The notes: a model not told the origin generated them from the sequence alone. Counted from the stretch's first letter, positions 15,546-26,152 are shown. The stretch is DNA of 64,000 nt from an uncultured Microbulbifer sp. (GCF_947504145.1 NZ_CANNGQ010000001.1:434001-498000); one strand, 5' to 3'. Numbers and translations are program-made.

Positions 15546-17510
15546 TCAATCCTCTGCGGCACCCACACCAATATGCGCATCGAGGAACCCGAGTAACTGG
15601 GTGTACAGCATTTTGCGGTTTTCCTCATTGTAGAAGCCGTGCCCCTCGTGCTTCACAATCAGGGATTGTGCCGATTTTCCCTGCGCTTCCAGCTTTTCCA
15701 GCAGGGCCTCGGCGTGGGCTACCGGCGCGCGCTCGTCCTCTTCACCGTGAATGATAAACAGCGGCAGGTCGAGTTTGTCGGTGTGGTAGAGCGGTGAGTT
15801 GGCCCGCATATGTTCCGGGTCTAGTCCAACGGTTTCACTGAGGTAAGCAATACCACGGTCCCGGCGACGGATATCCCCTTTCTTGTAAAGCAGTTCCAGA
15901 TCGTAGACACCCACATAGCCCGCGGCGCACTGGTAAAGCTCCGGGTAGCGGATGGGATTCATCAACGCGGAGTAACCGCCAAAGCTGGCCCCGTAGATAC
16001 AGACGCGCTCTGGGTCGGCGTGGCCTTCTGCCACGGCCCACTGTACTGCCTCAGCGATATCTCTTTGAATGTTTCCGCCCCATTCATTTTTTCCCGCATC
16101 GTAAAAATGATCGCCGAAACCGGTGGATCCACGGAAATTGACCTGAAGTACCAGGTAACCGTTCTGGGACAGTATCTGCGCGTCGCGGGTGTAACCCCAG
16201 AAGTCCCGCGCATGCGGCCCACCGTGTGGCATGACCACCATCGGCAATTTGGCGGCGTCTTCGCCGCCGGCGGGGAAGGTGAGGTAGGTACTGATACGCC
16301 AGCCATCGGACGCCTCAAAACTCTCTGCGCGCATGGGGTTGAGGTCGTGTGGGTTTTGCCAGTCGGCGGACGAAAGCAGGAAATCCACTTTTTTGGAATC
16401 CATATCAACCAGGAAAAAGTCTCCGGGTAAGCGGTCGCCAGACACGTGCAGTACACCTTTTTTACCGTCGCGGGTGAAGCTGGTGAAACTGATATGGTAA
16501 CCCTCGAATGCCTTTTTCAGGCCGCGATAAAAAGGCGCAAAGCCCTCGCCCTCGTCAAAAAATTCCGTAATGGGGTAGTCCGGGTTGAGGCTGGCACCTA
16601 TCGGCGTGTGAGTTTTGGGTTGGCGGATGATCCCGGTGATATCGGCAATATCGTGTTGCAGTATTGTTTCCAGCTTCTGGTTCTCTGCATCCCAGGTCAC
16701 CAGGGCTTCGGTGTCGTTGGGGGTGTCGACCACCAGATAGCTGAGATTGTGCGTGTGGTCATACCCTACCGGGCGTGCATTGCGTAACACCGGGTGGGTA
16801 ACCTGTTCCCAGCCATTTTCCGCTTTGGCATAGAGTTCGTAGTCGTTGTCGCGGTTGCTGCCGGTCGCAAACAGCAGGTTTCCTTTGCCATCTGTGTAGG
16901 CACGACCGTCCACTTGAGGCAGGCCGACTACCTTTTTGCGTACCCCGGTGTAGATATTCAGGCGGTAAACATCGCCGTGACTTTCCCAGTCTCTGGCCCA
17001 GGGAGAGGTGGAGATCAGAATCTCGTCTTTCTCGTCCACCAAGGGGTCGATAATGGTGGCGTGCGCGTAGGTCGCTTCCGCTTTTTTGATACGGGAGCCG
17101 GTCTGTTGCTCGCCGGCGGCATAGCCAAAAATAGTCTTTTTGCGGGTGCCGTCCACATTCATTGCGAACAGGGAGCCGTAATTGACCGGTGCTTCCAGTG
17201 CTGCACGCCGGCTCATGACTTCCGCGACTACGCGCTCGTCATTCGCCCAGTAAAACTCGCCCACTTGTTCCTTGCCACCAAATCTCAGGGCGCCCGCAAT
17301 CTTCAGCGGTGACAGTGTCATAATCACCAGTATCCGCTCCCCTTCGTGGCTGCGGGCAACGGCCATATGAGTACCGGTGGGGGAGAGTTTTACCTGGTGA
17401 ACCTCCGGGTGGCGGATCAGGTCATCGAGCGCGACGGGCGCTGCGAAAGCGGAGGGGATAATCAGAGAAAGCAGAGAAAAAGCAAAGCAGAGGGCGGTGG
17501 CCAGGCGCAT
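15546..17510 (-). CDS. Secreted S9-family prolyl oligopeptidase-like peptidase
   Basis: A 654-residue serine peptidase. A signal peptide covers residues 1-23 (cleavage after AFA), giving a periplasmic or secreted enzyme. A beta-propeller-like domain (about 30-400) precedes the alpha/beta-hydrolase domain (about 410-650). The catalytic Ser509 lies in GASFGGYSAL, the Asp in HGEEDERAPV and the His in KHEGHGFYNEENR, so the triad is intact. HGGPHARDFWGY is the usual oxyanion-side motif of acylaminoacyl-peptidase or dipeptidyl-peptidase relatives. Exact specificity is unknown. It stands alone between two terminated units. Confidence 0.9.
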   Translation of the reverse strand: MRLATALCFAFSLLSLIIPSAFAAPVALDDLIRHPEVHQVKLSPTGTHMAVARSHEGERILVIMTLSPLKIAGALRFGGKEQVGEFYWANDERVVAEVMSRRAALEAPVNYGSLFAMNVDGTRKKTIFGYAAGEQQTGSRIKKAEATYAHATIIDPLVDEKDEILISTSPWARDWESHGDVYRLNIYTGVRKKVVGLPQVDGRAYTDGKGNLLFATGSNRDNDYELYAKAENGWEQVTHPVLRNARPVGYDHTHNLSYLVVDTPNDTEALVTWDAENQKLETILQHDIADITGIIRQPKTHTPIGASLNPDYPITEFFDEGEGFAPFYRGLKKAFEGYHISFTSFTRDGKKGVLHVSGDRLPGDFFLVDMDSKKVDFLLSSADWQNPHDLNPMRAESFEASDGWRISTYLTFPAGGEDAAKLPMVVMPHGGPHARDFWGYTRDAQILSQNGYLVLQVNFRGSTGFGDHFYDAGKNEWGGNIQRDIAEAVQWAVAEGHADPERVCIYGASFGGYSALMNPIRYPELYQCAAGYVGVYDLELLYKKGDIRRRDRGIAYLSETVGLDPEHMRANSPLYHTDKLDLPLFIIHGEEDERAPVAHAEALLEKLEAQGKSAQSLIVKHEGHGFYNEENRKMLYTQLLGFLDAHIGVGAAED

Positions 17511-17648
17511 ATCAACTCCATGTCATGCGGTATGGGAAATTGGCAAAAGGGGGCTGGGGATAGATCGGCTCGCCACCCGTTCCCCATTGAAGAATAGAAC
17601 GGGCGACCAGTTTGTGATTTTCATCACGTTCTCGGCGATTGGCGACGC

Positions 17649-18779
<1,131 letters not shown>

Positions 18780-18831
18780 GGGGGGATCTTCTTGCTCGGT
18801 GGTATCGGGAGCGCTGTTCCTGTTGTAGGGC

Positions 18832-18943
18832 GGCCTGCCTGCTGGTGGCTGTTCGCGAGACACGCCGTGAACCCATCCATGGGGACTCTTCCGCGAGGTC
18901 CCTCTCGCAGAAGGTCTCGCGAACAGCCCCCAGCAGTCAGGCC
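18832..18943. repeat. 112-bp palindromic intergenic element (copy A)
   Basis: Arms of 30 bases (18832-18861 and 18914-18943) pair with only two mismatches and share the GTTCGCGAGAC / GTCTCGCGAAC core. The 52-base centre contains a small hairpin (GCGAG 18893-18897 with CTCGC 18904-18908). On the minus strand the centre carries GGGTTCACGGCG next to the arm. Architecture and centre match copy B at 59640-59754, although the outer arms differ. It lies between dapD and dapE. No ORF or transposase is inside it. Confidence 0.8.
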
Positions 18944-18960
18944 TTCGCATTAAAACGTAA

Positions 18961-19076
18961 AATTCTAAATGGATTCAGTTGGCTACCCGGTTCTATCGTT
19001 CGAAGCCGGGAAGTTCGACCAGGCGCTTTGCCGCCACAGGGGCGCGTTTAGGTGCGCCCCGTAGCGTCCATTCAAC
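18961..19076. other. Hairpin-rich spacer downstream of dapD
   Basis: No gene is seen. GGGGCGC (19039-19045) pairs with GCGCCCC (19054-19060), 17 bases past the dapD stop. It has no T-tract, so it may stabilise the mRNA end rather than terminate transcription. A second weak hairpin (CCGGTTC with GAAGCCGG) lies near 18988-19011. Confidence 0.4.
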
Positions 19077-20108
19077 TTAGTTGCTGTGCAGCTCTGCATT
19101 CAGTTCCACAGCACTTTTGTTGGTCAGGCATTCCACCGCACCCGTGGAAGAGTTGCGGCGGAACAGCAGGTCGGATTTGCCGGCGAGGTCGCGGGCTTTT
19201 ACAGACTCGGCCACTTCGCCTTTGTCGTCCAGCAGGGCGACTTTGGTACCGGAAGTGATGTACAGGCCGGACTCTACGGTGCAGCGGTCGCCCAGAGGGA
19301 TGCCGGTGCCCGCGTTGGCGCCGAGCAGGCAGCCTTCGCCCAAGGAAATGACGATATTACCACCGCCGGACAGGGTGCCCATGGTGGAGCTGCCGCCGCC
19401 CAGGTCGGAACCGGCACCGACGAATACGCCCGCAGAGATGCGGCCTTCGATCATGCCCGGGCCTTCGGTGCCCGCGTTAAAGTTAACAAAGCCTTCGTGC
19501 ATGATGGTGGTGCCTTCACCCAGGTAAGCGCCGAGACGAACGCGGCCGGTGTGGGCGATACGTACGCCTTTGGGTACCACGTAGTTGGTCATTTTGGGGA
19601 ACTTGTCTACGCAGGATACTTCCAGCAGCTCGCCTTTCAGGCGCGCTTCCAGCTGGCGCTGAGGGAGCTCTTCGAGGTCGATGGCACCCTGGTTGGTCCA
19701 GGCCACGTTGGCCAGCTGGCCGAAGATACCGTCCAGTTTGGTGCCGTGGGGCTTTACCAACCGGTGGGAAAGCAGGTGCAGCTTCAGGTAAGACTCGGGG
19801 ACAGACTGCGGGGCTTCGTCACTGTGCAGAACCACGGCGACCAGCGGGCGCTGGCTGCCGGTAAACTGGCGCAGGATGGCGGCCTGTTCGTTGGCGCCCG
19901 CGCTTTCCAGTTGATCGGCCAATGGCTGCAACTGCGCTTCTTCAAGCGCAAGCGCCACATTGCCACCATCGATATTGAGTGCGCTGGTGACGGCTGTGGA
20001 TACGGCGTCTTGCGGGTTTAGCAGTGGCTGAGGGAAATAGACTTCCAGCCACTCGCCCTTACTGTTGCAGGTACCGACGCCGAAGCCGATGCTGTATACG
20101 TTGCTCAT
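19077..20108 (-). CDS. dapD: Tetrahydrodipicolinate N-succinyltransferase (long DapD type)
   Basis: Transfers succinyl from succinyl-CoA to tetrahydrodipicolinate in the succinylase route to diaminopimelate and lysine. It has 343 residues, matching the long form seen in Pseudomonas rather than the 274-residue E. coli type. The C-terminal half is a left-handed beta helix of hexapeptide repeats (VRIAHTGRVRLGAYLGEGTT, MIEGRISAGVFVGAGSDLGG, GEGCLLGANAGTGIPLGDRC). The ATG at 20108 follows AAAGGAA. It lies in a local dap cluster with dapE and dapC, with an ArsC-like gene and nth between. Confidence 0.96.
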   Translation of the reverse strand: MSNVYSIGFGVGTCNSKGEWLEVYFPQPLLNPQDAVSTAVTSALNIDGGNVALALEEAQLQPLADQLESAGANEQAAILRQFTGSQRPLVAVVLHSDEAPQSVPESYLKLHLLSHRLVKPHGTKLDGIFGQLANVAWTNQGAIDLEELPQRQLEARLKGELLEVSCVDKFPKMTNYVVPKGVRIAHTGRVRLGAYLGEGTTIMHEGFVNFNAGTEGPGMIEGRISAGVFVGAGSDLGGGSSTMGTLSGGGNIVISLGEGCLLGANAGTGIPLGDRCTVESGLYITSGTKVALLDDKGEVAESVKARDLAGKSDLLFRRNSSTGAVECLTNKSAVELNAELHSN

Positions 20109-20178
20109 GATCGTTTCCTTTTCCTGAGTCTGAATAATCTGGGAATGAATGTTCGGAGCGACTTTCGTGCTTTGTTTG

Positions 20179-20523
20179 TTACTTGACGAAGTCCGCGTAG
20201 CTGTCGGCCTTGAAGCCGAACAGGGTGCTTTCACCTTTTGTCATTACTGGACGTTTGATGAGGGTGGGCGTTTCGTCTGCGAGCGCGGCGGCGCTGCTGT
20301 TGTCCATATCTGATTTTTGCGCCTCACTGAGGGCGCGCCAGCTGGTGGAGCGGCGGTTCAGCACCTGCTCCCAGCCAAACTCCGCCAGCCACTCCGCCAG
20401 CGGCACTGTGTTCATGCCATCTTCGCGGAAATCGTGGAAGGTGTACGCCACGCTGTTTTGTTCCAGCCACTTGCGAGCTTTTTTTACGGTGTCGCAATTT
20501 TTGATGCCGTAAAGGGTAATCAT
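20179..20523 (-). CDS. ArsC/Spx-family reductase-like protein (YffB type)
   Basis: A 114-residue thioredoxin-fold protein of the ArsC family. The N-terminal active-site region reads MITLYGIKNCDTVKKARKW, with the single cysteine C10 as in YffB and Spx relatives. Typical HDFREDG and NRRSTSWRAL segments follow, and the C-terminus has PTLIKRPVM. True arsenate reduction is not shown for this subfamily; glutathione-dependent thiol chemistry is likely. Many gammaproteobacteria carry yffB next to dapE, and here it is beside dapD in the same cluster. Confidence 0.9.
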   Translation of the reverse strand: MITLYGIKNCDTVKKARKWLEQNSVAYTFHDFREDGMNTVPLAEWLAEFGWEQVLNRRSTSWRALSEAQKSDMDNSSAAALADETPTLIKRPVMTKGESTLFGFKADSYADFVK

Positions 20524-20562
20524 GTTGTTTCCTGTCGCTGTGTTCGTTGGCCCGAAATACCT

Positions 20563-21231
20563 TCAGGCTTTCTTGATTTTTTTGGGGTGCTTGCGCGCGG
20601 GATAGCAGGTGGTGCAGATCTCACACACGGTGCCGTCACAGCCCCGTGCGCTGCAGTATTCGCGCCCGTAGAAAATGATCTGTAGGTGCAGCTTGTTCCA
20701 CTTCTCTTTCGGGAACAGGCGCTTCAGGTCTTTTTCGGTCTGTACCACATTTTTTCCAGAGGTGAGCCCCCAGCGCTGGGCCAGTCGGTGGATATGGGTA
20801 TCCACCGGGAATGCCGGGTGGCCAAAGGATTGTGCCATCACCACGCTCGCCGTTTTGTGGCCAACGCCCGGCAGCGTTTCCAGCGCGGCCATGTTTTCCG
20901 GTACCTGTCCGTGGTACTCGTTGACCAGAATTTCGGAGAGTCTCTGGATCGCCTTTGATTTCTGTGGCGACAGGCCACAGGGGCGGATGACCTCTCGGAT
21001 TTTCTCCACCGGGACCTTCGCCATGTCGTAGGGGTTGTCTGCCAGTTTCCAGAGACCAGGGGTGATCTGATTCACCCGTTCGTCGGTGCACTGGGCAGAT
21101 AGCAGTACTGCGACCAGCAGCGAGTATGCATCGAAGTGATCCAGGGGCACCGGGGTTTCGGGGTAGAGTTCTTCCAGCCGGTTCAGCACGAAGGCTACGC
21201 GTTCGTTTTTCAGCAGATTCTTTACAGTCAT
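20563..21231 (-). CDS. nth: Endonuclease III (DNA glycosylase/AP lyase)
   Basis: Base-excision repair enzyme that removes oxidised pyrimidines and cuts at the abasic site. It has 222 residues, close to the E. coli length of 211. The helix-hairpin-helix LPGVGHKTASVVM contains the catalytic lysine, and the catalytic Asp is in PVDTHIHRLAQRWGL. The [4Fe-4S] loop is seen in CSARGCDGTVCEICTTC near the end. The last residues are a basic tail (ARKHPKKIKKA). The start is ATG 21231; a longer open frame upstream runs through a REP-like element. It lies between dapC and the ArsC-like gene. Confidence 0.96.
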   Translation of the reverse strand: MTVKNLLKNERVAFVLNRLEELYPETPVPLDHFDAYSLLVAVLLSAQCTDERVNQITPGLWKLADNPYDMAKVPVEKIREVIRPCGLSPQKSKAIQRLSEILVNEYHGQVPENMAALETLPGVGHKTASVVMAQSFGHPAFPVDTHIHRLAQRWGLTSGKNVVQTEKDLKRLFPKEKWNKLHLQIIFYGREYCSARGCDGTVCEICTTCYPARKHPKKIKKA

Positions 21232-21235
21232 TTTG

Positions 21236-21258
21236 TTCGCCTGAAGGCAGGCTCCTAC
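21236..21258 (-). repeat. REP-like element 1
   Basis: The minus strand reads GTAGGAGCCTGCCTTCAGGCGA, with a GCCTG-CCTT-CAGGC hairpin. The GTAGGAG head and small stem are the plan of Pseudomonas-type REP sequences. It overlaps the last four bases of dapC (stop at 21255) and lies just upstream of nth. It shares head and stem pattern with the element at 54820-54842. Confidence 0.6.
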
Positions 21259-22430
21259 TGGCAAAACTGTTTTATGCGTTTTGCGCCTTCTATGCACTCG
21301 CCCAGAGTGGCGACCAGGGCCATGCGTACATATTCCGCGCCGGGATTTATGCCGTTGGCTTCTCTTGCCAGATAGGCACCGGGAAGCACGGTGATATGTT
21401 GTTGGCGGAACAACTCGCGAGCGAAGGCTTCACCGTCGCCGACTTTGGGCCACAGATAAAAGCTGGCCTGGGGTTTCTGTACATCCAGGCAGCCGTCGAG
21501 GATATCCAGTACGGCATCGAACTTTTCGCGGTAGAGGGCGCGGTTTTCCTGTACGTGTTGCTCATCTTGCCAGGCGGCAATTGAGGCGTATTGCGTAGGT
21601 ACCGGCATAGCGCAGCCATGGTAGGTGCGATAGAGCAGAAATTTTTCCAGGATTGCGCCATCACCGGCAACAAAGCCGGAGCGCAGGCCGGGGAGGTTGG
21701 AGCGCTTGGAGAGACTGTGGAATACCACACAGCGGCGGTAATCGTTGCGCCCGAGTTCTGCGCATGCTTGTAGCAATCCTGCCGGCGGATGGGCTTCGTC
21801 GAAATAGAGTTCCGAGTAGCACTCGTCCGAGGCAATGGTGAAGTCGTAGCGGTCGGCGAGCGCGATCAGTTGCTTCAGATCGTCTATATCAAGTAGCGCA
21901 CCGGTGGGATTGCCTGGTGTGCACAGGTATAGCAGGTCGCACTTTTTCCACGCGTCTTCCGGGACGGAATCAAAATCCGGTTTGAATGCGGTCTCCGCAC
22001 TGCAGTTTATAAAGTGCGGGGTGGCTCCAGCCAGAAACGCTGCGCCTTCGTAAATCTGGTAGAAGGGGTTTGGCATCAACACCGTTGCCCCGGGAGACAC
22101 TACCGCTTGGGCAAAAGCGAATAGCGCTTCCCGCGTGCCATTGACGGGAATGACCTGGGTTTCTGCATTCACCACGTCCAGTTTAAAACGCTCACACAGC
22201 CAGCCAGCGATGGTTTCCCGCAAAGGATCCAGTCCTTTGGTGAGCGGATAGGCGGAGAGTTTGTTCAGGTTATCAATCAGTTCATCACGCACAAACGCGG
22301 GGGGCGTGTGCTTGGGTTCGCCAATCGATAGTGCGATATGCGCGAGTTCTGCCGGTGGTTCCAGCCCCTCCTTCAGTTTCGCCAGTTTGGCGAAGGGGTA
22401 GGGCTGCAGCTGTTGCAAATTCGGGTTCAT
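21255..22430 (-). CDS. dapC: Succinyldiaminopimelate transaminase
   Basis: PLP-dependent class I/II aminotransferase that forms N-succinyl-LL-diaminopimelate from the keto acid, using glutamate. It has 391 residues from ATG 22430 (an ATG immediately before, at 22433, is equally possible). Aminotransferase landmarks are NGTREALFAFAQAVV, PNPFYQIYEGAA, TPGNPTGALLD, ASDECYSELYF and the PLP lysine in SLSKRSNLPGLRSGF. The N-terminus NPNLQQLQPYPFAKL is typical of DapC as found next to glnD. It lies immediately downstream of glnD. With dapD and dapE nearby, it supplies the succinylase branch. Confidence 0.93.
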   Translation of the reverse strand: MNPNLQQLQPYPFAKLAKLKEGLEPPAELAHIALSIGEPKHTPPAFVRDELIDNLNKLSAYPLTKGLDPLRETIAGWLCERFKLDVVNAETQVIPVNGTREALFAFAQAVVSPGATVLMPNPFYQIYEGAAFLAGATPHFINCSAETAFKPDFDSVPEDAWKKCDLLYLCTPGNPTGALLDIDDLKQLIALADRYDFTIASDECYSELYFDEAHPPAGLLQACAELGRNDYRRCVVFHSLSKRSNLPGLRSGFVAGDGAILEKFLLYRTYHGCAMPVPTQYASIAAWQDEQHVQENRALYREKFDAVLDILDGCLDVQKPQASFYLWPKVGDGEAFARELFRQQHITVLPGAYLAREANGINPGAEYVRMALVATLGECIEGAKRIKQFCQ

Positions 22431-22512
22431 CATTTTTCTGCTTGCTGGCTTTTTTTCGGTGCCAGTGTTCTGGTCTGAATGTTTCGGTCTCAGTGTGTAA
22501 CGCAGCTGCACA

Positions 22513-25248
22513 TCAGGGTTGTGGTGGCAGTGTTGCCTGGTGCGCATCCAGTTCCTGGCAGATGGCCTGTTCCAGTGTCTCGATCAGCGTTTCGTCGGTG
22601 AGTGGCTGATCCTCGGCATCGGTGATATGGAAGATATCTTCGACGCGCTCCCCCAATGTGGAAATTTTGGCGTTGTGTAGACGCAGGTCGTGGGTAATGA
22701 AAATACGTGCGATCCGTGCCAGCAGGCCCGGGCGGTCGGCACTGGTGATTTCCAGAGTACTGTAGGTGTCTTCCGGCTCGGTGGAAATGTGGGCCTGGCT
22801 GGGCAGGTGGAACATTTTCAGACGACGCGGGGTGCGGCGTTTGATGACCTTGGAGTAGTCCTCAACCAGTTTCAGTTCCTGCTGCAGGGTATTGCGGATC
22901 TGTTCCAGGCGGTGGGGCTCGTCCAGCAGTGGTTGCCCGGATTCGTCCAGTACATAAAAGGTATCCAGGGTATAACCGCCGGCGGAGCTGTACAGGCGCG
23001 CGTCGTGAATGTTCAGGTTGAGCATGTCGAGGCCGGTTACCACCGCGGCAAACACGTTGGCGCGGTCGGGTGTGTACACGAACACTTCGGTGGCTCCGTC
23101 GTGCTCACCGGGGCCGGAGTTGCGGGTGAGCACCACAGTATCGGTGTCTTCGTCCCGCTGCGGATCTTTTTGCAGCTGATAAATGGCGGCGGTGTGCCAG
23201 GTAATATTGTCGGCACTTTCGCGCACGAAATAGTCTTCACCCATTTCCGACCAGATGTCTTCCACCGCATTGCTGGGCAGCCCCATGGCGCGCAGCATAT
23301 TGCGTGCCTGCGCCTGGGTTTCCACGTAGATTTCGTCGCGGTCGATGGGGTTTTCCAGACCGCGGCGCAGGGCGCGTTGGGTGTGTTGGTAGAGCTGGCG
23401 CATCAGGCTGGCACGCCAGCTGTTCCACAGGTCCGGGTTGGTTGCATTGATGTCGGCGACGGTCAATGCAAACAGGTAATCCAGGTGTTCGCGGTCGCCC
23501 ACTTCGGCGGCGAAGGCGTGTACCACTTCCGGGTCGGAAATATCCTGCTTCTGGGATACCGCACTCATCAGCAGGTGTTTTTCCACCAGCCAACATACCA
23601 GGCGGCGATCCCGCGCGGAGAGCCCGTGGCGGCGGCAGAAGGCATCGGCGTCGATAACGCCCAGCTTGGAGTGGTCGCCCCCGCGGCCCTTGGCGATATC
23701 GTGGTACAGGCCGGAGATGTACAGCAGCTCCGGCTTGCGCATACGCGACAGTATCTCGGCGGCGAGCGGGTATTTTTCCCAGGCATCTTCGCCGCGGAAA
23801 CTGCGCATATTGCGCACCACCTGCAGGGTGTGGGCGTCCACGGTATAGATATGGAAAAGGTCGTGCTGCATCTGCCCGGTCACGCGACCGAACTCGGGCA
23901 GATAGCGCCCGAGAATGCCGTAGCGGGTCATGCGGGTTAACTGTGTGGACAGCCCGCGAGGGCTGCGCAACAGTTGCATAAACAGGCGTGTATTGGCCGG
24001 GTCTGCGCGGAACTGGTCGTCGATCAGGTGGCGGTGCTCGCGGATCAAGCGGATGGTGGACGCACGTACGCCGTGAATCTCCGGGTTGTTGGCCATCAAC
24101 ACAAAGATCTCCAGCAGCGCCGGAGGGTATTCGATAAACGTACGCGTGACTGCGGCTTCAATAGTGTTGCCGCGCAGCTGGAAGCGCTCGTTGATAGGGG
24201 TAACTGGCAGGTGTTTACCGCGCTGCAAAATTACCTCGTCGAGGAATTGCAGCATTACGTCGTTCAGTTCCCGTAGCGCCATGACGATACGGTAGTAGTT
24301 GTGCATGAACTGCTCGACCGCCAGGTGCGTGTCGTTGTCCTTATAACCGAATTCCCGCGCCAGCTCGCGCTGGTAGTCGAACAGCAGGCGCTCTTCCGGG
24401 CGTCCGGCCAGCAGGTGCAGGCCGTAGCGTACCCGCCACAGGAAGTCTTCGCCGGACTGCAGAATGGCGAACTCTTCTTCGGTGAAAAACCCTTTGCCCT
24501 GAAGCTGCTTGAGGGTGCGCACTTTGAAGTAGCGTTTGGCTACCCAGTTGATGGTCTGGATATCCCGCAGGCCACCGGGGGCATTTTTGATATTGGGTTC
24601 GAGGTTGTACTCGGCTCCCTGTTGCCGACTGTGGCGGGATTCTTGCTCGTCGTATTTGGCACTGAAGAATTTGTCTGCAGGCCAGATCTCCTCCGGAGTC
24701 ATGCGTTCGGCCAGGTCTTCACCCAGGGCCGGGTTGCCGACAACCGTGCGGCACTCCATCAGGTTGGTGGCCACGGTGATGTCTTCCGCGGCCATCTCAA
24801 TACAGTGGTCAACAGTTCGCACTGCGTGGCCAATGTCCAGCTTCAGGTCCCACAGGAAGGCGACCAAGCGTTCGATATTGTCCACAGTGCAGCCGTCGAG
24901 CTTTTCGCGGCTGAGGATCAGCAGGTCGATGTCAGATTTTGGGTGCAGTTCACCGCGGCCGTAGCCGCCCACCGCCAGTAGGCTGATATCGTCCGACCAT
25001 TGGAACTGGTGCCAGGCATAGTGCAGCAGGCAGTCCACAAACAGGGCGCGCTCGTACACCAGGGTGCGCACGTCTTCGCCCTCGCGAAAGCGGCGGCCCA
25101 TATGTGTGTCGGCGGCGCCCACCGCGTCCTTGAAAATCTCCAGTGCCGGGCGCTCACCGGCTTCCAGGTCGCGCCGGAAGCGAGACTGGTCAAAGAAGAA
25201 CAGGGGCTTTTCAAAGTGCGGGATCTGGGCCAGCTTTGGGGAATTCAT
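22513..25248 (-). CDS. glnD: [Protein-PII] uridylyltransferase / uridylyl-removing enzyme
   Basis: Bifunctional nitrogen sensor that uridylylates PII proteins (GlnB/GlnK) when glutamine is low and removes UMP when glutamine is high. It has 911 residues, close to the usual 890-900. A nucleotidyltransferase domain holds GGYGRGELHPKSDIDLLIL near residues 95-113. A GlnD helical linker and the HD hydrolase domain follow (YHDIAKGRGGDHSKLG). Two C-terminal ACT domains bind glutamine (EVFVYTPDRANVFAAVV and LEITSADRPGLLARIARIF). The ATG is at 25248. It lies between map and dapC, as in Pseudomonas-type genomes. Confidence 0.97.
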   Translation of the reverse strand: MNSPKLAQIPHFEKPLFFFDQSRFRRDLEAGERPALEIFKDAVGAADTHMGRRFREGEDVRTLVYERALFVDCLLHYAWHQFQWSDDISLLAVGGYGRGELHPKSDIDLLILSREKLDGCTVDNIERLVAFLWDLKLDIGHAVRTVDHCIEMAAEDITVATNLMECRTVVGNPALGEDLAERMTPEEIWPADKFFSAKYDEQESRHSRQQGAEYNLEPNIKNAPGGLRDIQTINWVAKRYFKVRTLKQLQGKGFFTEEEFAILQSGEDFLWRVRYGLHLLAGRPEERLLFDYQRELAREFGYKDNDTHLAVEQFMHNYYRIVMALRELNDVMLQFLDEVILQRGKHLPVTPINERFQLRGNTIEAAVTRTFIEYPPALLEIFVLMANNPEIHGVRASTIRLIREHRHLIDDQFRADPANTRLFMQLLRSPRGLSTQLTRMTRYGILGRYLPEFGRVTGQMQHDLFHIYTVDAHTLQVVRNMRSFRGEDAWEKYPLAAEILSRMRKPELLYISGLYHDIAKGRGGDHSKLGVIDADAFCRRHGLSARDRRLVCWLVEKHLLMSAVSQKQDISDPEVVHAFAAEVGDREHLDYLFALTVADINATNPDLWNSWRASLMRQLYQHTQRALRRGLENPIDRDEIYVETQAQARNMLRAMGLPSNAVEDIWSEMGEDYFVRESADNITWHTAAIYQLQKDPQRDEDTDTVVLTRNSGPGEHDGATEVFVYTPDRANVFAAVVTGLDMLNLNIHDARLYSSAGGYTLDTFYVLDESGQPLLDEPHRLEQIRNTLQQELKLVEDYSKVIKRRTPRRLKMFHLPSQAHISTEPEDTYSTLEITSADRPGLLARIARIFITHDLRLHNAKISTLGERVEDIFHITDAEDQPLTDETLIETLEQAICQELDAHQATLPPQP

Positions 25249-25381
25249 CTGTATCGATTCCGGTTCGGCGCAGGGGGCCGCTTGTGTGCGATCTGCCCCT
25301 GTTGCCGGTTGTTCCTTCCCTGGCCGCTACCGCGATCGGTAAAAGCCAATTTCGCGCGTTTTCCGGTTTGTAGTGACCGGT

Positions 25382-26152
25382 TTAAAACGATTCTTCCTTG
25401 CGCGCGGTCAGGATTTCGACACCATCTGACGTCACTGCCATGGTGTGCTCCCATTGGGCGGACAGACGACGGTCTACGGTAACTGCAGTCCAGCCGTCGC
25501 GCAGTACGCGGCTGCCGGGCTTGCCGGCGTTGATCATGGGTTCAATGGTGAAGGTCATGCCTTCTTCCAGTGCCTGACCAGTGCCTGGCTTACCGTAATG
25601 AAGAATCTGCGGGTCTTCGTGAAACACATCGCCAATCCCGTGTCCGCAGAAATCTTTTACCACGGAGTAGTAGTTTTTCTCGGCGTGCTGCTGGATGACG
25701 TGACCGATATCGCCCAAGGTAGTCCCGGGGCGCACGATCTCGATGGCCTTGTACAGGCATTCCTGGGTGATTTTCACCAGGCGTTCGGCGTGGGGAACCG
25801 GCTTGCCGACGAAGTACATTTTGGAGGTGTCGCCGTACCAGCCATCCTTGATGACCGTAACGTCAATATTGATGATGTCGCCTTTCTTCAGCACCTTGGA
25901 TTCCGAAGGGATGCCGTGGCAGATCACTTCGTTTACGGAAGTGCAGATGGACTTGGGGAAGCCGCGGTAGCCCAGACACGCAGGGATGGCCTGTTGGACG
26001 TTGACGATATGGTCGTGGCAGCGGCGGTCCAGCTCTTCCGTGGTGACACCGGGAACAACATACTCGCCAATCATTTCCAGCACTTCGGCAGCCAGGCGGC
26101 CGGCGGTGCGCATTTTAGCGATCTGTTCGGGGGTCTTTACGGCATTGGTCAT
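25382..26152 (-). CDS. map: Methionine aminopeptidase, type I
   Basis: Removes the initiator methionine from new proteins. It has 256 residues, a normal type I length. The binuclear metal site is visible: the Asp pair in IINIDVTVIKDGWYGDTSKMY, the His in FCGHGIGDVFHEDP, and the Glu residues in EGMTFTIEPM and near the C-terminal QWEHTMAVT. It is divergent from rpsB, the classic map/rpsB arrangement. It is followed downstream by glnD. The essential function and intact motifs leave little doubt. Confidence 0.97.
   Translation of the reverse strand: MTNAVKTPEQIAKMRTAGRLAAEVLEMIGEYVVPGVTTEELDRRCHDHIVNVQQAIPACLGYRGFPKSICTSVNEVICHGIPSESKVLKKGDIINIDVTVIKDGWYGDTSKMYFVGKPVPHAERLVKITQECLYKAIEIVRPGTTLGDIGHVIQQHAEKNYYSVVKDFCGHGIGDVFHEDPQILHYGKPGTGQALEEGMTFTIEPMINAGKPGSRVLRDGWTAVTVDRRLSAQWEHTMAVTSDGVEILTARKEESF

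Noticed and set aside
22690-23940. A 416-codon open frame on the plus strand, inside glnD
   Set aside because: It is antisense to the HD and ACT parts of glnD, which have clear motifs; the composition is an artefact of codon bias.
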